Shown: positions 48,109 to 58,271 of the stretch, piece by piece
How positions within the stretch are numbered: the stretch's first letter is position 1
Layout of the letters: each line of letters starts with the position of its first letter
Origin: an uncultured Pelagibacteraceae bacterium
Lineage (GTDB): Bacteria > Pseudomonadota > Alphaproteobacteria > Pelagibacterales > Pelagibacteraceae
DNA: 64,000 nucleotides
Assembly (NCBI GenBank): GCA_902557935.1
Contig: CACECJ010000001.1
Span: 1-64,000, forward strand
Direction: 5' to 3'
Notes under the pieces: generated by a model
The model's database searches: none
Told to the model about the DNA's origin: nothing
What the model saw: only the letters and a program-made list of their open reading frames with translations
Made by a program: the position numbers and the translations under genes

Positions 48109-48241
48109 GATTTAGTGACTAATTCTGCTTTTTTAAGGTAAATAATAAATCTATTAATTCATTTTGGGTTAAATTGTTTCTTCAACCCAATTTGATCAAA
48201 AACTCTGTTCTAATACTTTTATAATATGTTTTAATAGTTCA

Positions 48242-48424
48242 ATGAGTTCACACTTAAATTCGAATAATAACCAAAACGAAGTTAATATGCAAAGTAAGGT
48301 TAGATTAACAGATCTTCTATCAAGGATTAATGAAGAAAAAAAAATTGAGAGAAATAGAAATTTAGCCTTGAGCGTAGCCGCAGTTTCGGCGGTAACTGTA
48401 TTTGGGATAATCTTAACTCTTTAA
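48242..48424 (+). CDS. Small hypothetical single-TM protein
   Basis: 60 aa; C-terminal TM LALSVAAVSAVTVFGIILTL. Confidence 0.5.
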   Translation: MSSHLNSNNNQNEVNMQSKVRLTDLLSRINEEKKIERNRNLALSVAAVSAVTVFGIILTL

Positions 48425-48518
48425 ACAAATTTACCATTAAAAAATCAAAATAGTCATAATTTAAGCATTAACTAAACTAATGATTTAGTTAAATAAATAT
48501 ATTATAAAAATCTTCTTT

Positions 48519-48595
48519 GGCGAGGTAGCTCAGTTGGTTAGAGCACAGGACTCATAAGCCTGGGGTCGGCGGTTCGAATCCGCCCCTCGCTACCA
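48519..48595 (+). tRNA. tRNA-Met (anticodon CAT)
   Basis: GGCGAGGTAGCTCAGTTGGTTAGAGCACAGGACTCATAAGCCTGGGGTCGGCGGTTCGAATCCGCCCCTCGCTACCA; cloverleaf with encoded CCA. Confidence 0.95.
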
Positions 48596-48626
48596 AAAAT
48601 TTTAATCATTTACCAGAGCCCGCGAA

Positions 48627-49331
48627 TCAAATCAAAACTTTTCTTATTAATTTATTAAGTCTTTTATAGTGAATTCTATGAATATAAGGAAATATTTGAG
48701 AAACAAAATTATTCCAAAATGATTTTTTTTTAATAAATAACCAATCTAAATTATTATGATCAATTCCAAAACCATTATATGAATATCCATTTTTAATAAA
48801 CTTTTTAATTACATTCTTTTTTTGTTTTCTGTTTAAATGAAAATATTCGATTGAAAATTGAGAAATATCAAATTTTTGCAAATCTATATCCATAAAGATT
48901 TTATAGTCCAAACCTTCAACATCTAAGGATAAAGAGTCTATTTTTAAGTTAAAAAAATTTTTTTCAAGAAAGTCTTTTATTTTAATTGAACTAATTTCAA
49001 TTTTTTTTATTTTTGAATTTGGAAAATATTTTTCTACTAATCTTTTGTCATAAGAAAGTAATTGAAAATGAGGTTTATCATCTTGACTATAATAAAGAGT
49101 AATTTTATTATTAGAATAATCATTTGGAGTAATAGCAAAATTAAAAATTTTTACATAACTATAACCTTTCCAACACTCTTTTAATTTTTCTATATTTTGC
49201 GGATTTGCCTCTACAACGAATATTCTTTTTTCTTTGCTGTCAATTTTCTTTACATATTCTGAAAAGCCGTCTCTAAAATTGGTTGAAGGATCAAGATCAC
49301 CTGCACCAGCTCCTATATGAACAAAAATCAT
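48627..49331 (-). CDS. FkbM family methyltransferase
   Basis: MIFVHIGAGAGDLDPSTNFRDGFSEYVKK...FVVEANPQNIEKLKECW...IDSLSLDVEGLDYKIFMDID. Confidence 0.88.
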   Translation of the reverse strand: MIFVHIGAGAGDLDPSTNFRDGFSEYVKKIDSKEKRIFVVEANPQNIEKLKECWKGYSYVKIFNFAITPNDYSNNKITLYYSQDDKPHFQLLSYDKRLVEKYFPNSKIKKIEISSIKIKDFLEKNFFNLKIDSLSLDVEGLDYKIFMDIDLQKFDISQFSIEYFHLNRKQKKNVIKKFIKNGYSYNGFGIDHNNLDWLFIKKKSFWNNFVSQIFPYIHRIHYKRLNKLIRKVLI

Positions 49332-49459
49332 AAAATATTATACCAAATCTGACACCAAATTCGATACACACAAAGGATATATAGATTTTGTTTAAAAAAA
49401 AATTGTTATATAACAAAAAGAGAGAAGGCTAAAAATCGCTTCCAAGTCATATAAATTTT

Positions 49460-50605
49460 ATGGCTGAGGCTAATATCAATCTACGATACGAAAACATGGA
49501 ACTACAATCAAAAACAAAATCTTTGTGGAGCTCTTTTAAAAATGCTTATCTAAAATCATACAATTTAAAAAAGTTTTATAAAAAAATTGATAAAAAAAAT
49601 ATTCCAAGTGAGTTGAATGAGACATTTAATCATTTTTTAAACTCACAAAGTTATGAATGGTGCTCAAACTTTTGGAAAAGACTTGTCATTAATCATTTAA
49701 AATTAATTACATCTAAAAATTTTGATAAGAGTGATACTATAATTGGGAAAGAATTTTTCACATTTACATATTTCAATGACAGCTTAATCAGAGATGCTTG
49801 TAAATTTATAGAAAATAATGAAATTAATTTGAAAGTAAATATCTTTAAAAAACAACAAAATTTCTCTTATGAAGAGTCAATAAATCATAATATATTACTT
49901 TATTTACTTTATGAGATAGTAAGAAATAAAGATGTATTTAAATATTTTGATGAACTTGTAAAAAAAAATAAAAGCAAGAATATTCCCGCACTACAAATTG
50001 ATAATAAAATTGTCTCTCAGGATGATTTAAACTCTTTACTGGAATTTGAAAAAATTACAGCGGTGCTTGAATATGTCAAAAATCAAAATAATCGTATTTT
50101 AGAGATAGGCTCAGGATCAGGAAGAACTGCCAAAGCAATTTTATCTATAAAAAAAGATATTAAATACGTTATTGCCGATATACCACCTGCTATAAATATT
50201 TCTCATAATAATTTAAAAAAGTTTTTTCCTGAAAAAAAAGTAAACTTTGCCTACAATAAGAACCCGGAAGAGCTAGACACTGAAATAATGAAAAACGATG
50301 TAACTTATATTTTTCCACATCAAATAGAGTCATTAACAAAAAAAAGTTTTGATATTGCTTTAGCTATTGACTGTTTGCATGAAATGGAAAAAAAAATTGT
50401 AAAAAAATATATTCATAATTTTGAAAATATTTCTAAGTCCTTTTATTTTAAAGTATGGGAATATGCTGGTTTACCAAATTCATTTTATAAATATTATTCA
50501 ATACATAAAAAAGAAGATTATTTTATCCAAGATCACTGGAATGAAATATTTAAAGAAAGATGTATTTTTCCATCTAATTATTATCAGGCAGGGTATATAT
50601 TTTAA
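49460..50605 (+). CDS. Putative sugar O-methyltransferase
   Basis: 381 aa; ILEIGSGSGRTAKAILS, IADIPPAINISHNNL, AIDCLHEM. Confidence 0.78.
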   Translation: MAEANINLRYENMELQSKTKSLWSSFKNAYLKSYNLKKFYKKIDKKNIPSELNETFNHFLNSQSYEWCSNFWKRLVINHLKLITSKNFDKSDTIIGKEFFTFTYFNDSLIRDACKFIENNEINLKVNIFKKQQNFSYEESINHNILLYLLYEIVRNKDVFKYFDELVKKNKSKNIPALQIDNKIVSQDDLNSLLEFEKITAVLEYVKNQNNRILEIGSGSGRTAKAILSIKKDIKYVIADIPPAINISHNNLKKFFPEKKVNFAYNKNPEELDTEIMKNDVTYIFPHQIESLTKKSFDIALAIDCLHEMEKKIVKKYIHNFENISKSFYFKVWEYAGLPNSFYKYYSIHKKEDYFIQDHWNEIFKERCIFPSNYYQAGYIF

Positions 50606-50618
50606 TATTAAATTCTTA

Positions 50619-51743
50619 TTATATATTTTTTAATATTTTTTTTAAATTCTTAATTATTCTTCTAACCTCGGAATTTTTAATTTCAGGATACAAAGGAAGT
50701 GAAAAGATTTCCCTAGATTTTTTTAAAGATATTTGTAAATTTTTTTTATTTTTAATAATTTTTTTATAAGCTTTCATTTCATGAATTGGGTAAGCATAAA
50801 TAGAGCGTGATTGTATCCCTAAATTAAAAAGTTTTTTTTTGATAAATTTTGCTTTTGAATGGCTTACTGTAAATAAATGGTACACATGTTTAGTCCCTTT
50901 ATTTTCTTTTGGAAGTTCCAAATTTGTATTAACTAATTCATTAATATATTTTTTTGCGATCCTCCTTCTTTTATTAATAAAAAAATCTATTTTTTTTAAT
51001 TTAAAATTTAAAATAGAGGCTTGGATTTCATCTAACCTAGAATTTAAACCATTTTCATTTGCATAATATTGATTTTTGAATTTTGTGTTTTCGACTGTTT
51101 CAATCCCGTAGAATCTTATTCTTTTGATCTTTTTAAACAAATTAAAATCACTTGTTAGTATAAACCCTCCATCTCCGTAAGCTCCTAAAATTTTAGTTGG
51201 ATAAAATGAGAAACAACCAAATTTTCCAATAGTACCCGAAAATTTCTTTTTATACATGGCACCTTGAGATTGAGCACAATCTTCAATTACGGTTAATTTA
51301 TATTTATTTGCTAAAAGATTTATTTTATCCATATCACACATCTGACCATAAAGATGAACCGGAATTATTGCTTTTGTCTTTTTATTTATTTCTTTTTCTA
51401 TTTTGTCTACATCAATTAGATAATCGTTTCTGATATCCACCAATCTTGGTTTTCCACCTGCATTTATTATAGCTGAGATTGTCGGTATAGCAGTATTAGC
51501 AGCAGTTATAACTTCATCGCCTGGCTTAAGATCTAATGTTTTTAATGAAATAAGAATAGCATCTGTACCGCTTCCAACAGCAATACCATATTTACCCCTA
51601 TTTTTTTTAATAAAATTTTTTTCAAAAATTTTTAGTTGATCACCAAAAAAAATGTTTCCTTTATTGATGGTTTTATCTATTTGTTTAAGTAAACTTTTTT
51701 TATATTTACGATACTCTCTTTTATATGACCAGAAGTTAATCAT
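50619..51743 (-). CDS. DegT/DnrJ/EryC1/StrS aminotransferase
   Basis: YGIAVGSGTDAILISLKTLDLKPGDEVITAANTAIPTISAI; PVHLYGQMCDMDKI; SFYPTKILGAYGDGGF. Confidence 0.95.
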   Translation of the reverse strand: MINFWSYKREYRKYKKSLLKQIDKTINKGNIFFGDQLKIFEKNFIKKNRGKYGIAVGSGTDAILISLKTLDLKPGDEVITAANTAIPTISAIINAGGKPRLVDIRNDYLIDVDKIEKEINKKTKAIIPVHLYGQMCDMDKINLLANKYKLTVIEDCAQSQGAMYKKKFSGTIGKFGCFSFYPTKILGAYGDGGFILTSDFNLFKKIKRIRFYGIETVENTKFKNQYYANENGLNSRLDEIQASILNFKLKKIDFFINKRRRIAKKYINELVNTNLELPKENKGTKHVYHLFTVSHSKAKFIKKKLFNLGIQSRSIYAYPIHEMKAYKKIIKNKKNLQISLKKSREIFSLPLYPEIKNSEVRRIIKNLKKILKNI

Positions 51744-52464
51744 TGGTTAATTTTTTAAACTTGTCGATATTCATAGTAATATTAAGAGGCATTTTCTTTC
51801 CGAACATTTTCCTTGCTGAAGCCTTTTTTATTTTTGGATTATATTTTTTTGCAAAATCATATACAGATTGTGACTTTCCACCAATATTTAAAATTCCTTT
51901 TTTATCTTTTATCTTTATTATTTTGGTTACTAAATCTTCATGAAAAATAAAATTTGTTTTAAAATCGTAAAAGGCTTTTTTATGTATAAAAGGCTTTTCC
52001 GTAACTGAAGTTCTCAATATAAGAGAATTTTTATAAAGCATAACTGAACACTCACCACCTAATTTCGACCAAGCATAATTATTTATAGGATACAAAGATG
52101 ATTTTTCAGAGTAGTTTCCTTTTAAACCTGGGTAAACATAACAAGTGGAAATATAAATAAGTTTAATATTCAATTTAGAACATATTTTAGTTATATTAGC
52201 TGTTCCTATTATATTTTTATCAATACTTTGAGCTATATCTCTCTCATGAATATTCATTGGCCTTGATAAACCTGCTAAGTGAATTAAGTATTTTGGTTTT
52301 ATGTGTTTTAGATACTTCTGTATAGATTTAATATTCATAATATCTAATTTATTTTTTTCAGGATAATACAATTTTAAACTTGTATTAACTTCTATCTTTT
52401 TAAAAGCATTAGCGAATCTTCCAGAGCCACCCGTAATTACAATTCTATTATTATACTTCAACAT
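51736..52464 (-). CDS. NAD(P)-dependent sugar epimerase/reductase (RmlD-like)
   Basis: ITGGSGRFANAFKK; YAWSKLGGECSV. Confidence 0.85.
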   Translation of the reverse strand: MLKYNNRIVITGGSGRFANAFKKIEVNTSLKLYYPEKNKLDIMNIKSIQKYLKHIKPKYLIHLAGLSRPMNIHERDIAQSIDKNIIGTANITKICSKLNIKLIYISTCYVYPGLKGNYSEKSSLYPINNYAWSKLGGECSVMLYKNSLILRTSVTEKPFIHKKAFYDFKTNFIFHEDLVTKIIKIKDKKGILNIGGKSQSVYDFAKKYNPKIKKASARKMFGKKMPLNITMNIDKFKKLTND

Positions 52465-53638
52465 GTGAAAACCATTTCCCTTTAAAATCCTTTTCTTTGT
52501 TTAGAATTTCATCTTTATGATTCCAAGCAAATAAATAAACACAATCTGTTTGATTTTTTTTAAAGTAATCCATATTTTTAATGGGAATATGCATCCCAGG
52601 ACTAAATTTTCCAATTTTTTCTGTAGTTGTATCACAAATATAGTCAATTAAATTTGTTCCAATATTACAATAATTTAAAATGGTTGTACTTTTAGAAGTT
52701 GCTCCGTAACCGCAAATAGATTTGCCCTCCTCCTTAAAGGCTTTTATTTTTTTAATTATTTTCAATTTAGATAGCTCACAATTTTCTTTAAAATTCAAAC
52801 AAGATTCAATTTTATCAAGCTTCCTATCGCGCTCTGTTATTAAAGTTTTTTTAACATTATCACTTTTATCTTTAAAATTTTTTCTTTTTATTACATACCT
52901 CATAGAACCACCATGTGTTATTTGAGGAAACACGTCTACAAGAACAAAATTAAATTTTTCAAAAATTTTTGATACAGATGTTACTGAAAACATGTATATA
53001 TGTTCATCATAAATTTGATCATACGACACTCTCTCAAACATTGAACCTAAATACGGTTCTTCAAACACAAATGTACCACTCTTACTTAACAATAAGTCTA
53101 CAGCTTCAATAAGGTTTTTTAGATCTGGTACATGACAAATAACATTAGATGCACAAATAAGATCTGTATTACCTAAATATTCCTTAAAATTTCTCACATT
53201 TTCTCTGTTAAAAAAAATATTTTCAGTAGGTATGTTTTGTTTCATCGCTTTATCAGCAACATTTTTTGATGGCTCAAACCCAAGCACATTTTCATACGAG
53301 TCAACAAAATTTTTTAGAAAAGTTCCATCATTTGAACCTATTTCTATAATTCTCGAGTCAGACTTAAGAAACTTTTTAAGTGACTCAGCATACATTTTAA
53401 AATGAGCTTTCATATAAACTGAGCTACCTGTGAAAAACGGGTAGTTTTTATTAAACATTGTTTCTGGTTTTGGATGGTCATTTAACTGAAATAATCCTAT
53501 CTCCTCATTAAAACCAATTTCCATATTAAAGAAAAATTCTTTGGAAAAATCATTTTTATTTAAGAACCCATTAGCAATAGGCATTTTTCCAAAACTCATA
53601 AATGGATTTAATTGTTTATTAGTAATTTTGCATCTCAT
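52451..53638 (-). CDS. NDP-hexose C-methyltransferase-like SAM methyltransferase
   Basis: 395 aa; FGKMPIANGFL; EIGSNDGTFLKNF; EEPYLGSMFERVSYDQIYDEHIYMFS; ICGYGATSKSTTILNY. Confidence 0.9.
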   Translation of the reverse strand: MRCKITNKQLNPFMSFGKMPIANGFLNKNDFSKEFFFNMEIGFNEEIGLFQLNDHPKPETMFNKNYPFFTGSSVYMKAHFKMYAESLKKFLKSDSRIIEIGSNDGTFLKNFVDSYENVLGFEPSKNVADKAMKQNIPTENIFFNRENVRNFKEYLGNTDLICASNVICHVPDLKNLIEAVDLLLSKSGTFVFEEPYLGSMFERVSYDQIYDEHIYMFSVTSVSKIFEKFNFVLVDVFPQITHGGSMRYVIKRKNFKDKSDNVKKTLITERDRKLDKIESCLNFKENCELSKLKIIKKIKAFKEEGKSICGYGATSKSTTILNYCNIGTNLIDYICDTTTEKIGKFSPGMHIPIKNMDYFKKNQTDCVYLFAWNHKDEILNKEKDFKGKWFSHVEV

Positions 53639-54561
53639 TTATTATTTATATTATTAAACAAACCGAGTGTTTCTTGTATATCTTTTGAAATTGATGACTT
53701 CAAAGCAATGCCTTCTTTTCTAAGTTTAAAATCATCAACTTTGTAACTTAATTGGTTCATGATTTTATTTGAAACAAATTTGATTCTAATATTTTTTTTA
53801 TACTTTTTTATCATATTAATTATTTGTTGTACTGTATAGTTACCACTTAAAACATTGAAAATTTCATTTTTAAAAAATTCTTTTTCTATACAAAACTTAA
53901 ATACTTTAAATGCATCCTTTAAAGAAAGATATGGTCGGTATTGATTAAAAGCAGTTTTATAAATTTTTACACTTTTATTAAGAGCAACATCCAAACAAAA
54001 TTTGTTTATTGCAGTATGAAATCTAATTCCTTTAGAAACACCAGCAATAGTTCCAAATCTAAATGTATTATATATTATTTTATTTTTAGAGTTTATTAAT
54101 AATTTCTCTTCAATTAATTTAATTTCAGCATATGGTGATTGTGGCTTGAGTAAGTGGTTATCATCTTCATTAACTATATTAGCTTGCTTACCATAAACAC
54201 TTGTTGAGGATATATGAATTAGTTTTGATTTATTTTTTTTACAATAATTAATTATATTTTTCATACAATTAAGATTATTCTTAAACATCTCTTTTTTTAT
54301 TTTAAAACTTCCTTCAGCGTTAGTAAGTGATGCGCAATGAATAACATAATTAACTTTTTTAATTTTATTTAGTGGTTGAGTGCTTAAATCTAGTTTTAAA
54401 AAAGTAAACTTAACACCTTTTTTTAAATTAAAAATAGAGTGGTATCTTTGAGTGTTAAAATTATCAATTAAAATTACCTCTTTAATTTTTTTAATTAAAT
54501 GAATATTCTCTGTAATATAAGAGCCTATGTGTCCGCATGCACCAGTGATAAGTAATTTCAT
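53635..54561 (-). CDS. NAD-dependent epimerase/dehydratase
   Basis: ITGACGHIGSYITENI; SSTSVYG; PYAEIK. Confidence 0.9.
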   Translation of the reverse strand: MKLLITGACGHIGSYITENIHLIKKIKEVILIDNFNTQRYHSIFNLKKGVKFTFLKLDLSTQPLNKIKKVNYVIHCASLTNAEGSFKIKKEMFKNNLNCMKNIINYCKKNKSKLIHISSTSVYGKQANIVNEDDNHLLKPQSPYAEIKLIEEKLLINSKNKIIYNTFRFGTIAGVSKGIRFHTAINKFCLDVALNKSVKIYKTAFNQYRPYLSLKDAFKVFKFCIEKEFFKNEIFNVLSGNYTVQQIINMIKKYKKNIRIKFVSNKIMNQLSYKVDDFKLRKEGIALKSSISKDIQETLGLFNNINNK

Positions 54562-54956
54562 CTATTTTTTTTTATTATTTTTAAAAAGTCAGAGTAATTT
54601 TCAATATAATCACTAAATTTATACTCCATATCGCAAGCAACTAATAATATGGCATTCTTAGTCAAAAACTTAATTTTGCACCAAGTTTTAGGCCTAAGAA
54701 GGTATCCCTCAACTTTTTTGTGATCAAGAACAATTTTTTTTGTTCCATCTTTAGATGTACAATCAATTTCAATTCTTCCTAAAATTGGATAAATAAACTG
54801 AGAGCATTTTTTGTGTGCATGATCTCCTCTTTGAAAATTTTTTTTTCCGTTAATAAGAAAAATTCTTTTTACCTTAATCGGAAAATCTTTCTTGAGGGAA
54901 AAGGGGACTAATGTACCACTTTTTTTTCTATAGGATTTAAATTTAATTTTTAACAT
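54558..54956 (-). CDS. FdtA/QdtA family dTDP-sugar 3,4-ketoisomerase
   Basis: VKRIFLINGKKNFQRGDHAHKKCSQFIYPILGRIEI. Confidence 0.88.
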   Translation of the reverse strand: MLKIKFKSYRKKSGTLVPFSLKKDFPIKVKRIFLINGKKNFQRGDHAHKKCSQFIYPILGRIEIDCTSKDGTKKIVLDHKKVEGYLLRPKTWCKIKFLTKNAILLVACDMEYKFSDYIENYSDFLKIIKKNR

Positions 54957-55767
54957 CTAGCTTTTCCTGATTTTTATAAATATCACAGTATACCACCGGC
55001 CATTCTAAATATTTAGTATTCTTTTTAAACCAAAAAGGAAGATATCTTTCTGCTAAAAAAGTATACATTCTAATTTTATTGTAACCTTCTAAGTTAAAAC
55101 CAAATATTTCCTCACAATTTTTTAGCCAAGAAAAAACATCACTAAAATATGAGTCAATTATTTTAGAGGATTTACTAATGAACATGTTTCCTTGGTTAAA
55201 AGAATGATTATTTTCAACAAAGTGTTTAAAATCTTTTTTATCTTTTTCTGGAAGAACACTAATTGCCTTATCTAAATTTCCATTGCCATGAAACATATCA
55301 AAATGAAATTTAATACTTAATTTTTTGTTAAAAATTTCTTTGAAATTTCTCAATAAAGAAATCTTTCCGTATTTTAATATTTTCGTAAGTTTTGGTCTAT
55401 GCAAAACGGTCGGTTCACCTATTATCGCATCGTATTCATTCCATTGTCCAGGTACTGATTTTAAAAGAGAATTTATGGAGTTTTTTTGTGGACTATTGTT
55501 ATTGTCACCCCATAATTCTCGATATGAACAAAATCCCACCCATTCATTCTTCTCCTTATTTTTTAGGATATTTTTCCAATACCAATAATAAAAAGTATAC
55601 TCACCATAGTAAGGATTTTTCTCAGAAATATTTTCTAACGTATCATCAAGAAGCCATTCATTAGAGAAATTCTTATTTTTTAAACCTACTGGTATATAAT
55701 TTAGTTTTTTAACAATATCTAAATAATTATTTTCTAAACACATGCAATAAATTTTTAAATTATCCAT
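54943..55767 (-). CDS. DUF4422-like glycosyltransferase
   Basis: 274 aa; YYGEYTFYYWYWKNIL...WVGFCSYRELWG; low-to-moderate family confidence. Confidence 0.6.
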   Translation of the reverse strand: MDNLKIYCMCLENNYLDIVKKLNYIPVGLKNKNFSNEWLLDDTLENISEKNPYYGEYTFYYWYWKNILKNKEKNEWVGFCSYRELWGDNNNSPQKNSINSLLKSVPGQWNEYDAIIGEPTVLHRPKLTKILKYGKISLLRNFKEIFNKKLSIKFHFDMFHGNGNLDKAISVLPEKDKKDFKHFVENNHSFNQGNMFISKSSKIIDSYFSDVFSWLKNCEEIFGFNLEGYNKIRMYTFLAERYLPFWFKKNTKYLEWPVVYCDIYKNQEKLDVKN

Positions 55768-56290
55768 ATTTTTTCATATAGTCTTTAAAAGATATATTTT
55801 TTTTATCTTTTAAAGATGTAATGGGTTTAGTGATTGGCCATTTGATATTTAGGTCTTTATCGTTCCAAAGCAAACCTATTTCATTTTTTTTTGATCTGTA
55901 GTTTGTGCAGTGATAACTAATAATGTTCTCTTTTTTTAATCCTAAAAAACCGTGGGCAAACCCTGGTGGAATATAAAGAGAAGTGCCATTTGAGTCAGAA
56001 ATTTTAATTTTAAAATGTTTTCCAAACGTTTTAGATTTTTTCCTCAAGTCTATAGCGACATCAAATATTTCTCCTTTTAAAACAGTAAGATATTTTCCTT
56101 GCGAAAAACTTGTTTGTAAATGCATGCCTCTCAATACATTTTTTTTTGATGAGGAAACGCAAGTGAATACAAATTTTTTATTATTAAATTTTTTTTTTTT
56201 AAAAACCTCCCTGAAAAATCCTCTAGTATCTGTATGTATTTCAGAATAGATAACTTTAAGGTCTCTAAATTTTGTAGATTTTATTTTCAT
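55760..56290 (-). CDS. rfbC: dTDP-4-dehydrorhamnose 3,5-epimerase
   Basis: DTRGFFREVFKKKKF; LRGMHLQTSFSQGKYLTVLKGEIFDVAIDLRKKSKTFGKH; YIPPGFAHGFLGL. Confidence 0.95.
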   Translation of the reverse strand: MKIKSTKFRDLKVIYSEIHTDTRGFFREVFKKKKFNNKKFVFTCVSSSKKNVLRGMHLQTSFSQGKYLTVLKGEIFDVAIDLRKKSKTFGKHFKIKISDSNGTSLYIPPGFAHGFLGLKKENIISYHCTNYRSKKNEIGLLWNDKDLNIKWPITKPITSLKDKKNISFKDYMKKYG

Positions 56291-56303
56291 AACTAGACTA
56301 TGA

Positions 56304-57170
56304 TCAAATTAAACTTTTTAAATAACTTGAATAGTCACAATTACCATAATTTTTTATGGACTCGATAATTTGACTTTTCTTTATCCACCCTTTTTTAAGA
56401 GCTATCTCTTCGATACAAGCGATCTTCAAACCCTGTCTATTTTCAATAGCAGATACATAGTTTGAGGCATTATAATAATCTTGAATATTTCCAGCATCTA
56501 ACCATGTTCCACCCCTTCCAATAAAACTAGCTTTTAAAAGTTTTTTTTTATTATAAATTTTTAATAAGTCCGTTATTTCTAACTCATTTCTCTTTGAAGG
56601 CTTTAAGTTTTTACTATATTTAATAGCATTATTATCAAAAAAATATAATCCAGTGATAGCTAAATTAGAAATATTTTTTTTTGGTTTTTCCACAATCCTT
56701 AAAATTTTATTTTTTTTATTTAAAACCGCAACACCATAGAGACTCGAATTCTTTACTTGATGTAAAAAAATTGTTGCTCCTTTTTTTAAATATGTATTCC
56801 TTTTTAAATTTTCTGTAAGACTCTGACCATAAAAAAAATTATCACCTAAAATTAAAGCAATATTATCATTACCAATAAATTTTTCTCCTAAAATGAATGC
56901 ATCTGGTAAGCCTTTTGGCCTTTGTTGTTCTTTATAACTTACTTTTATTCCTAAATTATTTGTTTCAGGTAAAATTTTTCTAAACTGATTTAATTGACCT
57001 TTATTTACAATTATTAAAATATTTCTTATTCCTGCTAACATCAAAATTGATAGAGGGTAATAAATAAGTGGTTTATCATAAAGGGGCAACAGTTGCTTGT
57101 TTACTGCTTTTGTAATTGGGCTCATTCTAGTCCCTAAGCCTCCAGCTAAAATAATTCCCTTTTTAATCAT
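56304..57170 (-). CDS. rfbA: Glucose-1-phosphate thymidylyltransferase
   Basis: GIILAGGLGTRMSPITKAVNKQLLPLYDKPLIYYPLS. Confidence 0.97.
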   Translation of the reverse strand: MIKKGIILAGGLGTRMSPITKAVNKQLLPLYDKPLIYYPLSILMLAGIRNILIIVNKGQLNQFRKILPETNNLGIKVSYKEQQRPKGLPDAFILGEKFIGNDNIALILGDNFFYGQSLTENLKRNTYLKKGATIFLHQVKNSSLYGVAVLNKKNKILRIVEKPKKNISNLAITGLYFFDNNAIKYSKNLKPSKRNELEITDLLKIYNKKKLLKASFIGRGGTWLDAGNIQDYYNASNYVSAIENRQGLKIACIEEIALKKGWIKKSQIIESIKNYGNCDYSSYLKSLI

Positions 57171-58192
57171 AATTTCAATCCCAATCTTTTTTCATAATCT
57201 TTTTTTGATATTTTTTTTAAAAATAATTTATTTTTTAAGTACCATAAAACTGTCTCTTGCATTCCATTTTCAATATTTATTTTTGGTTTCCATTTCATTT
57301 TTTTAATCATTTTTTGACAATTCAAAGCATATCTAAAGTCATGACCAGGCCTATCTTTTACAAATTTTATTTTTGTTTTATTACCAATTTTTATTTTAAT
57401 TTCTTTACAAATTTTTAAAATTTTTTTTATTAGATCTATATTTCTTAAATTTTTTCCAGATCCAATGTTATAACTTTCACCTGATTTACCTTTTAAATAT
57501 AGCGTGAATAAGGCTTCACAATGGTCGTGCACATGTATCCATTCTCTTGAATTAAGTCCCTTGGCATATACCGGAAGAGCTCGATTATTTATTATATTTG
57601 CTATCATCTTGGGAATAAGTTTTTCAGGAAATTGATATGGGCCATAGTTATTACAACAGTTGGATATCACTGCGTTAATCTTATAAGTTCGAACATAAGC
57701 CTTAATTAAATGATCAGCGGCAGCTTTTGTAGCTGAGTACGGCGAACTTGGTTGATACTTAAAATTTTCATCAGATCTTAAATTATTTTTTAAGTCTCCA
57801 TAAACTTCATCAGTTGATACATGAATAAGTTTCGAATAAATCTTTCTCTTTTTAAGAGATCTCAAAGTCTCAAGTAAGTTAAAAGTCCCATTAATATTAG
57901 TATCAATAAAAGCTTTAGGGTCATCAATTGATCTATCAACATGAGTTTCAGCAGCTAAATTAAAGATTGCCACCGGCTTATAGCGAATAATAATTTTTTT
58001 CAATTTAATCTTATTATTAATATCTAATTTTAGAAGCTTATAATTTTTTTTTGATCTAACTAATTCATTGTATAGATTTGATGAATAAGTAAGCTTATCA
58101 ATGTTAATTACAAAAAAATTTTTTTTTATAAAATAATTTACTAAGTTACTTCCAATGAAACCAGATCCGCCTGTAATAATGATTTTCCTCAT
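57167..58192 (-). CDS. rfbB: dTDP-glucose 4,6-dehydratase
   Basis: ITGGSGFIGSNLVNYF; FNLAAETHVDRSIDDPKAFIDTN; SPYSATKAAADHL; NCCNNYGPYQFPEKLIP. Confidence 0.97.
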   Translation of the reverse strand: MRKIIITGGSGFIGSNLVNYFIKKNFFVINIDKLTYSSNLYNELVRSKKNYKLLKLDINNKIKLKKIIIRYKPVAIFNLAAETHVDRSIDDPKAFIDTNINGTFNLLETLRSLKKRKIYSKLIHVSTDEVYGDLKNNLRSDENFKYQPSSPYSATKAAADHLIKAYVRTYKINAVISNCCNNYGPYQFPEKLIPKMIANIINNRALPVYAKGLNSREWIHVHDHCEALFTLYLKGKSGESYNIGSGKNLRNIDLIKKILKICKEIKIKIGNKTKIKFVKDRPGHDFRYALNCQKMIKKMKWKPKINIENGMQETVLWYLKNKLFLKKISKKDYEKRLGLKL

Positions 58193-58271
58193 TTTATTTA
58201 TTTAAGAATTATACGATTAATGTGTTAAATTAGTAAAAGAATTATCTTTTAAAATCAAATAGTATTATTTT

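Noticed and set aside
55325-55664. 87-90 aa plus-strand ORFs in the glycan island
   Set aside because: Antisense to the DUF4422-like gene; no start-site support.
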